Below are positions 30,904-43,119 of a stretch of 45,000 nucleotides of DNA, one piece after another. Location: the NCBI RefSeq assembly GCF_003545885.1, contig NZ_QHCT01000014.1, positions 1 to 45,000 of the forward strand, in the 5' to 3' direction. Position 1 is the first letter of the stretch; each line of letters starts with the position of its first letter. The DNA comes from Leptospira stimsonii. Its GTDB lineage: Bacteria > Spirochaetota > Leptospiria > Leptospirales > Leptospiraceae. The position numbers were made by a program, and so were the translations under genes. Below the pieces are notes generated by a model. The model had not been told where the DNA came from, ran no database searches, and worked only from the letters and a program-made list of their open reading frames with translations.

Positions 30904-31971
30904 TCACAGCAAATTGTGATCCTTCATCGAACTGTAAAACGTCTGGATCGTGACTTTTAAAATTGCGGCCATCGGAACGGCGATCAACATTCCCACAAGA
31001 CCGAGGGCCGCCCCACCGACGGTCACCGCGCCGACGACTACGATCGGATGTAAAGAAACGGAGCCTGAAATTACAACCGGCTGAATGATAAAGTTGTCTA
31101 TGATCTGCGCGATCAAAACGACGATCAGAATAGAAGTCATCAGTTCCGTAGAGGAGCTTCCTCCGATGACAAGAGAGAAGAATAACGGTGGAATCGCACC
31201 CATGATCGGACCGAGGTACGGCACCGAATTCGCGACCCCCAAGAATAATCCGAAAATGTAAAAGTAAGGAAGCCCGATGATATAAAAGCCCGTGGTCGAA
31301 ACGACACAGATGATTGCACTCTGAATCATAAGGCTTTTGAGATAGTTCGTCATCTGTTCGTTGATCTTATAGGTGACCATCAATGCCATTTCGAAATAAC
31401 GATTCGGAATCAGAGAAATCAGATTCTTATACATCCCATTTCCGTTTAGCAAAAATAAGAATGCGAATAGGGGAGTGATGATCATATAACCGATCAAAGT
31501 CGGAAAATAAGAAACGAGACTTTTCACCTGCTCGTGCATGAGTTCGGCGATTTTTTTGATGAGTTCATCCGGTCTTAAGGTCTCGTTCCAACTCGCAGGG
31601 AATTCGTTGAACTGAAGATTTACGGTTACGGTCAGATACTTGAACTTCGCGTCGTCCAGATCTTGTTTCCAATTTTTAAGAATCGGATTGAGGGTGGAAA
31701 CGATCGGAGGCGCGACGGAGTTAATGAAGATATAGATCGGAATGCTGATCGCAATCATAAGAATCGCGATCGAAAGAATTCTCGGAATCCCGATACTTTC
31801 CAGATTGTTGATCGTTCCGTTGAACGCATAAAAAATCAAAAGCGCCATTACGATCGGGACCGCAAGGAGCTGAAGTCCCCACAAGGAGACTATGATCGTA
31901 AACGCGACGATCAGAAAAAAAACGATTCGAATGAAATACTCGGAGAGTTCTCTTCTTTCCGGATCACGCAT
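30904..31971 (-). CDS. AI-2E family (UPF0118/PerM-type) membrane transporter
   Basis: A 355-residue integral membrane protein with about seven to eight helices. Family motifs are present: GVANSVPYLGPIMGAIPP near residue 240, DNFIIQPVVISGSVSLHPIV near 290, and a Gly-rich GGAALGLVGMLIAVPMAA end. Members export small molecules or act as Na+/H+ exchangers; autoinducer-2 export is one documented case and should not be assumed here. GAGGAAAA precedes the ATG. It overlaps the cyclic-nucleotide-binding gene by 8 nt as the last gene of a five-gene operon. Confidence 0.88.
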   Translation of the reverse strand: MRDPERRELSEYFIRIVFFLIVAFTIIVSLWGLQLLAVPIVMALLIFYAFNGTINNLESIGIPRILSIAILMIAISIPIYIFINSVAPPIVSTLNPILKNWKQDLDDAKFKYLTVTVNLQFNEFPASWNETLRPDELIKKIAELMHEQVKSLVSYFPTLIGYMIITPLFAFLFLLNGNGMYKNLISLIPNRYFEMALMVTYKINEQMTNYLKSLMIQSAIICVVSTTGFYIIGLPYFYIFGLFLGVANSVPYLGPIMGAIPPLFFSLVIGGSSSTELMTSILIVVLIAQIIDNFIIQPVVISGSVSLHPIVVVGAVTVGGAALGLVGMLIAVPMAAILKVTIQTFYSSMKDHNLL

Positions 31972-32491
31972 TCTTTTGTTTTCCTCGAAAGTAGGCTTTT
32001 TCGAGAAGTCCGTTCGTTCTATGAAGTCGTTCCACGATTACCGTGGAAAGGCTCATGAGAATTTCGATTCCGATTCTCGGTTTTGTTTCTATGATTTCTT
32101 TTAAGTCCGGTTGAAAAAATCCGAGCAACGTCGTATGTTCCATCGCAATCGCGCTCGCGGTTCTTCTTTCTTCCGTAAAGAGCGAAAGTTCTCCGAAGAA
32201 CGCGTGTTGGTCGAGATGTGCGAGATCAAGTTCGATTCCGTCTCGAACGGAACGGATTACAACCGAACCTTCGTAGACGAGATAAAATCCCGCTCCGACT
32301 TCTCCTTGCCTGAAGACGGTTTCCCCTTCTTGGTATTCTCGGACGTGCACCATTCTCGCGATCTCAATCAGGGTTCTTTTTTTCATTCTTCCAAAGACGC
32401 TCGTCTCCCGAAGAAAATGTATGATTTCCTTATTGTTCGCTTCCTTTCGGCTGAATATTTTTCTCCAGATGGGCAGGTCCAAGGCTTTCAA
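31964..32491 (-). CDS. Cyclic nucleotide-binding domain protein
   Basis: A 175-residue protein made of one cNMP-binding domain (about 28-150). The phosphate-binding cassette is clear: FGELSLFTEERRTASA at 99-114, with Glu101 and Arg110 as the expected ligands of the cyclic phosphate and ribose. No DNA-binding helix-turn-helix follows, so it is not a CRP-type regulator. The start is a TTG at 32491: AGGAG inside the last codons of lspA lies about 10 nt before it, and the next ATG would remove the domain's first helix. It may sense cAMP from cyclases such as the one at 4350. Confidence 0.85.
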   Translation of the reverse strand: MKALDLPIWRKIFSRKEANNKEIIHFLRETSVFGRMKKRTLIEIARMVHVREYQEGETVFRQGEVGAGFYLVYEGSVVIRSVRDGIELDLAHLDQHAFFGELSLFTEERRTASAIAMEHTTLLGFFQPDLKEIIETKPRIGIEILMSLSTVIVERLHRTNGLLEKAYFRGKQKNA

Positions 32492-32495
32492 AGAA

Positions 32496-34768
<2,273 letters not shown>

Positions 34769-34773
34769 AAATT

Positions 34774-36141
<1,368 letters not shown>

Positions 36142-36532
36142 GATGGGCAAAGCATTTCGGGGTTCCGACTTGGAATCAAGAGATATTTTGTTTGGATAAG
36201 TGGATAGAAGAGGGAGTTCCTACTTTTTTCGGGGAGAGTGTTTTGTCTCGGGCTAGAAAAAAGAAACTTCGGTTGCTTCCTTTTTTTCTCAAACCGGTTC
36301 GATGAGTAAAAGTAGGAACTCCTTTGTTTTACAATTGAATGCGATAGTTTCGATTCCTTTTTATAGAAGAAAATAGCAAAGATCTTAATCGCCTTGGATC
36401 AAAGAATTTTGGTAAATAGGAGATTTTCTTTTTTCGAAAGTTAGTCTCTCTTGGCTTCAATCAGTCTTGACGGGGATAAAACTAATATTGATTATGCGAA
36501 TTGTCTTTTAATAGGACGAACAAGGAATTTTT
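36142..36532. other. Divergent intergenic region with an inverted repeat
   Basis: About 390 nt between divergent genes. It contains a GGGGTTCCGACTT variant of the repeat element near 36159 and the 15-bp inverted pair listed next. Promoters for the operon and for the large lipoprotein gene must be here. I see no gene. Confidence 0.55.
36213..36322. repeat. Inverted pair of the GTAGGAACTC element
   Basis: GGAGTTCCTACTTTT (36213-36227) is the exact reverse complement of AAAAGTAGGAACTCC (36308-36322). The arms are 15 bp and 80 nt apart. The whole could fold as one long hairpin or represent two oppositely inserted elements. Confidence 0.75.
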
Positions 36533-39079
36533 ATGTTGCGAATCGCTTTTTTACTATTTTTCTCAACAACGTTTCAATTTTGTAATTCGGATACAAACAA
36601 CTATTTGGATTTTCTTTTCTCCTCGACGAAAGATAAGAATGGGATTTCGATTGCGGATCATATTCGAAGCGCACAGAGTGTTTCTCCGTCAAACGCCCCT
36701 ATACCGATTTATCAATATGAATATCGAGATATGTACGGGAGTCAGATTTTATATTACTCTCAAAGCGCAAATACTCCGACGGCTTGGACTTCAGATGGGG
36801 TAGTTTTTTATGCTTTCTCAAATCCCCGGACCGGAACCGTTCCTGTCTATCAATACTATGCGGTTGATCCGGGTGGTTACTACCGATTTATGTATTCGTC
36901 CAATTTGTATTGCGCAGTAGGAACAAGTTGCGGTTGGTACAATAGTGGAGTTGCGTTTTATGCTTTTCCAAATCCTCGATCCTATACGCGACCGGTGTAT
37001 GCCTATGTCGTGGATTCGCCTCAGCAAAGATTTTTTTATTCCCCCAAGGCCTTTGTTGGGGTTGGTGGTAATTGGCTCGGTTGGACCAATGGTGGAACCG
37101 CTTTTTACGTACCGCAAATTCCTTATAAAGAGCATACCTCTACTTCGGAGATAGAAGGCTATAGTTCGACAACTTCCGTGTCGCCTGGTGAGACGATTCG
37201 GTTTTATCTGAATGATCCGACTGCTTTTGGAACTCCGACAGTGTTTGGAGCTACCAATCCATTGAAGTTCTATAAAGTGGGGGTTAACGATCCAGTCGGT
37301 ACCGAAAATAATGTGTTAGTCGATTCTCAAGATGTGGATTCCTGTGCGCCGTCATCGGGGTGTTCTTGGACAGCTACAATTTCAAAGACAATACCAGCAA
37401 CGGGTTGGCCTTCCGGTCTCTATTATTTAGAAATTAGTGATTCGCAAAGGATTTACTTTGTCGTTAAGTCAAGTCAACCTGCGGTAGTGAGTAATATTCT
37501 TATGATAATTCCTTTTTCAACTTGGCAAGCATACAATACTTGGGGTGGAACGAGCACTTACCCTGATCCAAGTAAAAATATTCTAATTTCACCGACTGCG
37601 TCTTTCAATAGACCCACTACCGGCAGCCCAAGTAGGCATATTGATTTTATTTCATCTATGTTAAGTAAAAAAGATATAAATAATCAATTTCCCTATAGTA
37701 ATATCGAATTTGCAAGCGACGTCGATTTACATGCCGATCCAAATTTATTGAATTCATACCAATTGGTAATTTTTGTCGGCCAAAACGAGTATATCTCGAA
37801 ACAGATGCGTTTGAATTTAGATTATTATATTAGAAACGGGGGAAACATGGCTGTATTCGGGGGGAATACATCCTGGTTTCAAATCCGTTTGAATCCTGAC
37901 GCAGTAGGAAATCCGAATAGGCTTCTCATTTGTTACAAAACTACAGAAAATATAAATGTATCCTTAGATCCTTTTCCCGATCCCTTACTGAAAACTTTCA
38001 ATTGGTATCAAAGAAGCTTATATTATCCTGAAAATCAAACTTTCGGTTTGAGTTTTCGGTATGGAACGCAATCCGGACCTCATGAAACTTGGACAACAGA
38101 AAATGCTAGAGAATTTGAAATCAAGCAAGCAAATCATTGGGTTTTTCGTTCCAACGATCCCAACCTCATTGTCCAAGACTTTCAGAAGTTTGGTTTATTT
38201 TTTAAGAGTGACGGTCAATTGGATGATAAGGGGCTTACTGCTCCCGGATCGACGGAAGGAGACAGTCTTCTATTCAAATGTGAAGGAGGTTGTTTAGTAT
38301 CAAGTGGGGAGGATACGCATAACAAAAAAATGTTTGCGACCGGCAAAGATTTATCTCCAATTAGCTTTCAGATCCTTGCTTATTTGGATGCGCGCAATAG
38401 TGTAAATTATGAACGGTCAGGTCATAGTTCGCCCACAGATGATCACACTGGAATCGTTATGGGTGTTTTTGAAAATAATGGAATGGTCTTCAATGGGGGT
38501 TTATACGACTGGCAAAACGGCTTAGTTCACGAAAAAAATGGAAATCCAAATATAGTGAGCAATATCGTTTGGAACGTTATCGAAAAACTAAAGCAGCCGA
38601 AAGCTGCAGTTCAAAAAGCGACCACCGCCGTTTATCAATACTCCGATAAAAATTGGAACGCTTATCAAAGTTTATATTATAGTCGAATTCCTTTTTTGCC
38701 GCAGAGTTTTTATCGAAATGGATTAATAATTGAATATGACTACGATGGTTTTGCTTTTTACGCGTATGATCGACTCTTACCCGGGACTGTGCCAATTTAT
38801 CAATACCAAGTTCAAGATTCGGACGGAGGACAAAGATTTATGTATTCGCCGAATCAATTTTGTGCTACTGGGTCCAGTTGTCTTGGTTGGTATAATAACG
38901 GACCGTCCTTTTATGCTTACCTAAGTCAGCAGCCTGGAACCATTCCAGTATATTCGTATTCCGTTGATAGTCCGGTTCAAAGATTTTTATATATGCCAAA
39001 TCAATTATGCGCAATCGGAACGGATTGTTTAGGCTGGCATAATAACGGGCCTGCGTTTTATGTTCCTGATTCAAAGTAG
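36533..39079 (+). CDS. Exported protein: dimethylformamidase-like core flanked by lectin-like repeats
   Basis: An 848-residue protein with an N-terminal signal sequence (Cys17, but Phe at -1 makes lipidation doubtful). Residues about 57-194 hold three repeats of the form P-V-Y-Q-Y ... RFMYS ... GW..G.-FYA, and 697-848 hold three more; they resemble DUF5648-type lectin-like repeats. Between them, about 205-320 is a beta domain (SVSPGETIRFYLND) and 321-690 resembles the C-terminal part of dimethylformamidase beta subunits (WQAYNTWGGTSTYP, LVIFVGQNEYISKQMR, NGGNMAVFGGNTSWFQIRL). AAGGAA before the ATG is a good ribosome site. Catalytic activity is not certain. It probably binds glycans at the cell surface. 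Confidence 0.8.
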   Translation: MLRIAFLLFFSTTFQFCNSDTNNYLDFLFSSTKDKNGISIADHIRSAQSVSPSNAPIPIYQYEYRDMYGSQILYYSQSANTPTAWTSDGVVFYAFSNPRTGTVPVYQYYAVDPGGYYRFMYSSNLYCAVGTSCGWYNSGVAFYAFPNPRSYTRPVYAYVVDSPQQRFFYSPKAFVGVGGNWLGWTNGGTAFYVPQIPYKEHTSTSEIEGYSSTTSVSPGETIRFYLNDPTAFGTPTVFGATNPLKFYKVGVNDPVGTENNVLVDSQDVDSCAPSSGCSWTATISKTIPATGWPSGLYYLEISDSQRIYFVVKSSQPAVVSNILMIIPFSTWQAYNTWGGTSTYPDPSKNILISPTASFNRPTTGSPSRHIDFISSMLSKKDINNQFPYSNIEFASDVDLHADPNLLNSYQLVIFVGQNEYISKQMRLNLDYYIRNGGNMAVFGGNTSWFQIRLNPDAVGNPNRLLICYKTTENINVSLDPFPDPLLKTFNWYQRSLYYPENQTFGLSFRYGTQSGPHETWTTENAREFEIKQANHWVFRSNDPNLIVQDFQKFGLFFKSDGQLDDKGLTAPGSTEGDSLLFKCEGGCLVSSGEDTHNKKMFATGKDLSPISFQILAYLDARNSVNYERSGHSSPTDDHTGIVMGVFENNGMVFNGGLYDWQNGLVHEKNGNPNIVSNIVWNVIEKLKQPKAAVQKATTAVYQYSDKNWNAYQSLYYSRIPFLPQSFYRNGLIIEYDYDGFAFYAYDRLLPGTVPIYQYQVQDSDGGQRFMYSPNQFCATGSSCLGWYNNGPSFYAYLSQQPGTIPVYSYSVDSPVQRFLYMPNQLCAIGTDCLGWHNNGPAFYVPDSK

Positions 39080-39221
39080 AATCGACGTCTATTCATCTTT
39101 TCTGAATTGAAGAAATCTTTTGATCGCTGGGGAGCCGTTGTTCTCAGCGATTCTTGCTGACCTTTGACTTTTCATATTTCTGAAAAGGAGAATCGAATAG
39201 TTCTATCAATTGGAAAATATA

Positions 39222-39845
39222 TTAAAAAATCGGAATGTCTTTTGCAACCTTGCCCTTGATTGCCCGCGCGATTTTTTTGTCCCGATCCACCGAGATGGAA
39301 TTATATTCTATCGGAATTATAACTTTTCCTTTTCTATCGATGAGGCCGTATTTACCGCCTTCTATTGAAGAATGCTCTTCCATCTTTATCGATTTGCAAC
39401 CGAGACAAACGACGGCAAAATTTTCTTCAAAAGGAAATGCAAAATCGTATTTTGCTTCGATGACCTTCCTGCATCCAACGTCGAAAAAGCCGATTTTTTT
39501 ATTTTCCGTAAAACGTGCCAAGCCTTCCACGAAAGGATCGGGCCCATTGTCGTATTGAAACGGATTCAATAGGATCCGATTTCCGGAATCTATACAACTC
39601 CATCCCATTTTTCCAAAAACGAGCGCGACTCCTTTTTCATTAAAATCATATACGAAAAAATAATCCGGCGCGATGATAATCTCGCCGTCCTGATTCTTAA
39701 ATCCGAAGTGATCTCCTTCCTCGAATGCACTGAGCGATTGTTTTTTACAACCCGATGAAAGAAGAATCAAGGTGGTGAAGAGAATTGACAGTTTAGAAAA
39801 TCCATTCAAAAAGAATCTTTTAGAAATCGATTGTGATTGATGCAT
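39222..39845 (-). CDS. WG-repeat lipoprotein
   Basis: A 207-residue protein with a long N-terminal region and a signal peptide ending LILLSSGC (Cys33, good lipobox). The mature part has WG/KWG-type repeats: FGFKNQDGEIIIAPDYFFVYDF, a second with GFFDVGCRKVIEAKYD, and a third with KYGLIDRKGKVIIPIEY. Such repeats form beta structures of unknown binding role. The ribosome site before ATG 39845 is weak. It is convergent with the large exported protein gene. Confidence 0.82.
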   Translation of the reverse strand: MHQSQSISKRFFLNGFSKLSILFTTLILLSSGCKKQSLSAFEEGDHFGFKNQDGEIIIAPDYFFVYDFNEKGVALVFGKMGWSCIDSGNRILLNPFQYDNGPDPFVEGLARFTENKKIGFFDVGCRKVIEAKYDFAFPFEENFAVVCLGCKSIKMEEHSSIEGGKYGLIDRKGKVIIPIEYNSISVDRDKKIARAIKGKVAKDIPIF

Positions 39846-39988
39846 CGTGGACTAATATTCCTTATGTTTGAATTTCGAAGTCAGCATGTAAAGAGGATTC
39901 TGTTGCAGTTGAATTATACGATTTTATTTTTTTAACATCGCATAAATCCCAGGATCACTCGGTAACCTTTGCAAGGAGTCACCGATGT

Positions 39989-40678
39989 TTACGAAGTTTT
40001 ATTCTTTGAGGTATCTATTTTATCTAAAAGAATCCTTTCAAACTTGAATTTACAATCCTCTCCATTCAACCCTAAAGTGACCGGCCTTTCGAAAAAAATC
40101 TTATGCTTTTCCTGTTTGATTCCTCGAGACCAAGAAATCATATCCCATTTGCAAACGATTGTCATCAATTCGGGATAGGCGTTTTCTTTGAAGAACTCGT
40201 TGTACATACATTCGTTCACATGGACGTGATAGGAATCGAATCCGTCTTTGATTCTGCTAAAGCGAAACGTATTCCCGAAAAAATTTGTTTCCTGTTGTTT
40301 TGAAGCGGTCACGATAAAATTGAATGGGTCTTTGGATTTATCCAGAGCGGTTTCGATAAATTTTGAGATTCCCTCGGCATTCATATTCGAGAAAATAATT
40401 TCCTCAGTAAGGCCGATAGCGTCCGCATTCTTCATACCTTTCTCTAAGCATGCTTTATAAATGGAAAGAATGATAGAACACCAGGAAACATGATATTCGG
40501 ATTGAATGTCTCTGATGAAAACTCGATTGGTTTTTCTTAATCTATTGTATTCCTCTCGAATCTTTTTGATTTCGATGGAACTGAATTTTGAAGTCTTTTG
40601 GATCGTTTTCCAGATCGTGATGTTTTGCAGTAATTCATACCAAAAATTCTTGGAAACGATTCTTTTGAATTTGAACAT
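39989..40678 (-). CDS. ATC hydrolase-like protein (L-2-amino-thiazoline-4-carboxylate hydrolase fold)
   Basis: A 229-residue protein. The C-terminal half matches the ATC hydrolase-type pattern: SYHVHVNECMYNEFFKEN, then PELMTIVCKWDMI, then FERPVTLGLNGEDCKFKFE, with the spaced Cys and Asp of the family. The founding enzyme acts in D,L-2-amino-thiazoline-4-carboxylate to cysteine conversion, but most relatives have unknown substrates. I chose ATG 40678 over a TTG 13 codons upstream; it overlaps the AraC gene end by 44 nt, so the two are likely co-expressed. Confidence 0.65.
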   Translation of the reverse strand: MFKFKRIVSKNFWYELLQNITIWKTIQKTSKFSSIEIKKIREEYNRLRKTNRVFIRDIQSEYHVSWCSIILSIYKACLEKGMKNADAIGLTEEIIFSNMNAEGISKFIETALDKSKDPFNFIVTASKQQETNFFGNTFRFSRIKDGFDSYHVHVNECMYNEFFKENAYPELMTIVCKWDMISWSRGIKQEKHKIFFERPVTLGLNGEDCKFKFERILLDKIDTSKNKTS

Positions 40679-41450
40679 GTAAGGCCCCGTTCGGATTTGT
40701 TGGATTGATTCTAACAAAGGGGGAAGCTTTCGTATTGGATAAATCGGACATGCGAGATTTATAATATTTCGGGGAGACCCCGGAAAATTTCAAGAAGTCT
40801 CTGATCATGTGAGACTGATCAAAAAAGCCGCTTTCCGCGCTGATCGAGGAAAGGTCAAACTTGCGGGAAAATTGTTGAATCATCCTTTTGCATTTTTCAA
40901 ATCTGAGGATGTTTAAGAATTTCTTCGGTGAAAATCCAGTAAGATCCAAGATGAGTCGTTGTGTTTGCCTATTGGAATATCCCAAGGCATCGCTCAATTC
41001 TTCAACCGAGCTGAAAGAATCGTCGCCTTCTCTTAAAATTATTTTTAGGAAAGAATCTACTGGAGTTTCGTTGCCTATTATTTTTTCGATTGTTCGAATT
41101 TTGAAAATGAGATTTTTTTCTTTTTGAACCACGTTTAGAATCTGTTCTTTTGCCGGGCTTTGCGGGAGATCGTGAAAAGAGAAAACTTTGTTTGAAATCT
41201 CTTTTGGAGAAATTCCAAAGTTTGCATGTAGGGAACCGACCGGAAGTTTTACGGCGAATGATTGTGGATCTATGTCCGTGAGGTGAACAAAGGTAGGTTG
41301 ATCCGTTTGTCCGATGAATAGAATTTCATTTCCAAAAAACTTAATATAAGAGTTCAAGGAGCCGGTATGAGTCGTTTTTATGAATTCATTTTCATATTCC
41401 GGATTGAGAATGAAAGAAATGATTTGCAAGAAATTTGAATCCGTCATCAT
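40635..41450 (-). CDS. AraC/XylS-family transcriptional regulator
   Basis: A 271-residue regulator. Residues about 148-230 are the double helix-turn-helix: VEELSDALGYSNRQTQRLI for the first and LSSISAESGFFDQSHMIRDF for the second, ending SGVSPKYYKSR. The N-terminal 130 residues look like an effector domain of the DUF6597 style, but I cannot confirm it. About 40 residues follow the DNA-binding part, an unusual tail. The end overlaps the ATC hydrolase-like gene, which is its likely target or partner. Confidence 0.88.
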   Translation of the reverse strand: MMTDSNFLQIISFILNPEYENEFIKTTHTGSLNSYIKFFGNEILFIGQTDQPTFVHLTDIDPQSFAVKLPVGSLHANFGISPKEISNKVFSFHDLPQSPAKEQILNVVQKEKNLIFKIRTIEKIIGNETPVDSFLKIILREGDDSFSSVEELSDALGYSNRQTQRLILDLTGFSPKKFLNILRFEKCKRMIQQFSRKFDLSSISAESGFFDQSHMIRDFLKFSGVSPKYYKSRMSDLSNTKASPFVRINPTNPNGALHVQIQKNRFQEFLV

Positions 41451-41895
41451 TTGCCGATTTTCTCTAAAACTGATTCTCTGCTTATAGTCCGCTTCAAAAG
41501 CAAAAGCAAGAAAATTTCAGATTCCATTTTTTAAAACCATAAGTCTCGTGCAATACGCGAAGTTCGTCTAAAAGCGTGCAAGTTCGTTCTATGACGAGCC
41601 ATCGGTGCAATGAAACGATTTCGCAACTCCGACTTCTCGAGGTTTGCGTTCGCAAGTTCTTTTGCGTGACACGGAGGCTACAGGGTTCGAGTGAGCCTTA
41701 GCGAATTTGTCGCATAAGGAAGTGACAAAGCAATTATGTGCAGAGTCCATTCGAGAACTAAGAATCAATCTCGATGCCTGGCGAGATGCCGCAGTTACAC
41801 GACGTTGCTATTTTAATCAGTTATACATCGAGTCTAATGAATATAATCGTTATTTTGAAATAAATCAGTATTTTTAAGATAAGAATAAATGCGAA
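41451..41895. other. Structured spacer, attC-like remnant between AraC and haemoglobin genes
   Basis: About 445 nt with many imperfect inverted segments (for example GTGACACGGAGGC and CGACGTTG). On the minus strand its distal end reads TTTTAGACGAACTTCG (around 41560-41574), close to CGTTAGACGACCTCG at the next spacer. The proximal end has CAACGTCG (near 41800). This fits a degraded recombination-site spacer of an integron-like cassette. No gene is supported. Confidence 0.4.
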
Positions 41896-42375
41896 TTATT
41901 TTTCATTCTCAATATATGGTCCACCAGTCTCACCCCAGCCCCATTTAGGCATTTCCTCGTTTTTATCTATCGGATTTTCCAGTAGGTTTGAATTAACAAC
42001 AGCTAATCTAGTTCCCCATTCTATATACCCTATAAAAGCGGAGCGGAATTCTGGATCACTTTTGAGTCCAATTTCATCAGCGGTCAATAAGAGTAAATGA
42101 ACCCAACGTTGTCTCATTTCTTCAGTTAACATTTTGCCAATATGTTTTCCGATCATCCGAAAATGGGATCCCTTATCCTCGGAGGTGTACAGCTTATCTC
42201 CTCCGAAAACTTCTGCAACGAAATGAGCTACGTGTTTAATATGCTCCGAAGACATATTTTGGAATACTCTCTGTAGTAGTTCATCTTTAATTACTTTTTC
42301 ATAGAATTTGCCAAACAAATTCTCAAAAGTTTCCATATCTCCAGCCCATTCATACAATGTTGGTATTTTTTTCAT
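41896..42375 (-). CDS. Group II truncated haemoglobin
   Basis: A 159-residue globin. PTLYEWAGDMETFENLFGKFYEKV opens the fold with Tyr25 at B10, HFVAEVFGGDKLYTSE follows, and MIGKHIGKMLTEEMRQRWVHLL holds proximal His78 (F8) and Trp91 (G8), the marker of group II. YIEWGTRLAVVNSN is the conserved H-helix segment. Group II globins handle oxygen, peroxide or nitric oxide. I chose ATG 42375 because GGAG lies about 6 nt upstream; a TTG 6 codons earlier is unlikely. It is flanked on both sides by attC-like spacers and seems to be a cassette gene. Confidence 0.9.
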   Translation of the reverse strand: MKKIPTLYEWAGDMETFENLFGKFYEKVIKDELLQRVFQNMSSEHIKHVAHFVAEVFGGDKLYTSEDKGSHFRMIGKHIGKMLTEEMRQRWVHLLLLTADEIGLKSDPEFRSAFIGYIEWGTRLAVVNSNLLENPIDKNEEMPKWGWGETGGPYIENEK

Positions 42376-42412
42376 ACTATCTCCATTCGACAAAATATTA
42401 AAGAACGAGGTC

Positions 42413-42516
42413 GTCTAACGAAAGAGGCTTATCGACGTTCGCATCTTCGAAATGAGTCCGAGAGGGAGCCGAGAGTGATGAACGATATGAGAAATCGAAA
42501 TAAGGCGACGTTCAAT
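42413..42516 (-). repeat. attC-like imperfect palindrome
   Basis: Read on the minus strand, it ends in GTTAGAC (42419-42413), an exact match to the integron core GTTRRRY, and begins with ATTGAAC (42516-42510), six of seven to RYYYAAC. Inside, GGCTTAT (42426-42432) and ATAAGGC (42500-42506) pair with one mismatch. The length of 104 nt is in the attC range. It lies between a cassette-like gene end and the globin start. Confidence 0.5.
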
Positions 42517-42526
42517 CTCTTACAAA

Positions 42527-43105
42527 TCATTTTAAATTATCATAGAAATAAATTAGAATACTTACCCAACCTATATAACCCAATGTAAATTTTACTGAAG
42601 TTAGGGAGCTTTTGAGATGATTTCCGTGACATTGCTTTGAATTAAGAAAAACCGTTCGAAGTCCTCTATAAAAAATCCAATTTAACATTGAAGTAAGAAA
42701 AATTAAAGTAACCCACACAAATGAAATAAAATACAAACTGGCAATAATAATAAAAGCCGAGAAAAACAGCCAGGCGACGATACTAAAAATAATGCTCAAT
42801 GGTCCTAAGTCAAGATCTGGAATTTCAATATTAGAAATATTTATTCCACTCATATCTAAATCGATTAACTTGTATTTTACATCGATTGATTCTTCTAACC
42901 ATTTGTAGCCGTGATATAATCCATAGTAAATGAATAGAAAAAAGATAGTACTTATTGTAATGCATATTTCTTTTAAATGATTAATTAGAGGTTTATTACC
43001 TAAGTAAAAAGAGAGCCCTATGACGAGTAATACGAAAATAGACGAAATGAAGAAAATAATTTTTGCATTCCAATAGTTACGTATTTCTGTAAGCTTCCCG
43101 TTCAT
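42527..43105 (-). CDS. Multi-helix membrane protein, unknown function
   Basis: A 192-residue, AT-rich gene product with hydrophobic helices at about 16-34, 47-65, 103-125 and 128-147, and a short one at the C-terminus. An Asp/Ile-rich loop (KLIDLDMSGINISNIEIPDL) separates the pairs. I recognise no family. It follows the SH3 lipoprotein gene by 14 nt without a ribosome site, so the two may form a two-gene cassette. Confidence 0.7.
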   Translation of the reverse strand: MNGKLTEIRNYWNAKIIFFISSIFVLLVIGLSFYLGNKPLINHLKEICITISTIFFLFIYYGLYHGYKWLEESIDVKYKLIDLDMSGINISNIEIPDLDLGPLSIIFSIVAWLFFSAFIIIASLYFISFVWVTLIFLTSMLNWIFYRGLRTVFLNSKQCHGNHLKSSLTSVKFTLGYIGWVSILIYFYDNLK

Positions 43106-43119
43106 ATCTAGATTTTAGA

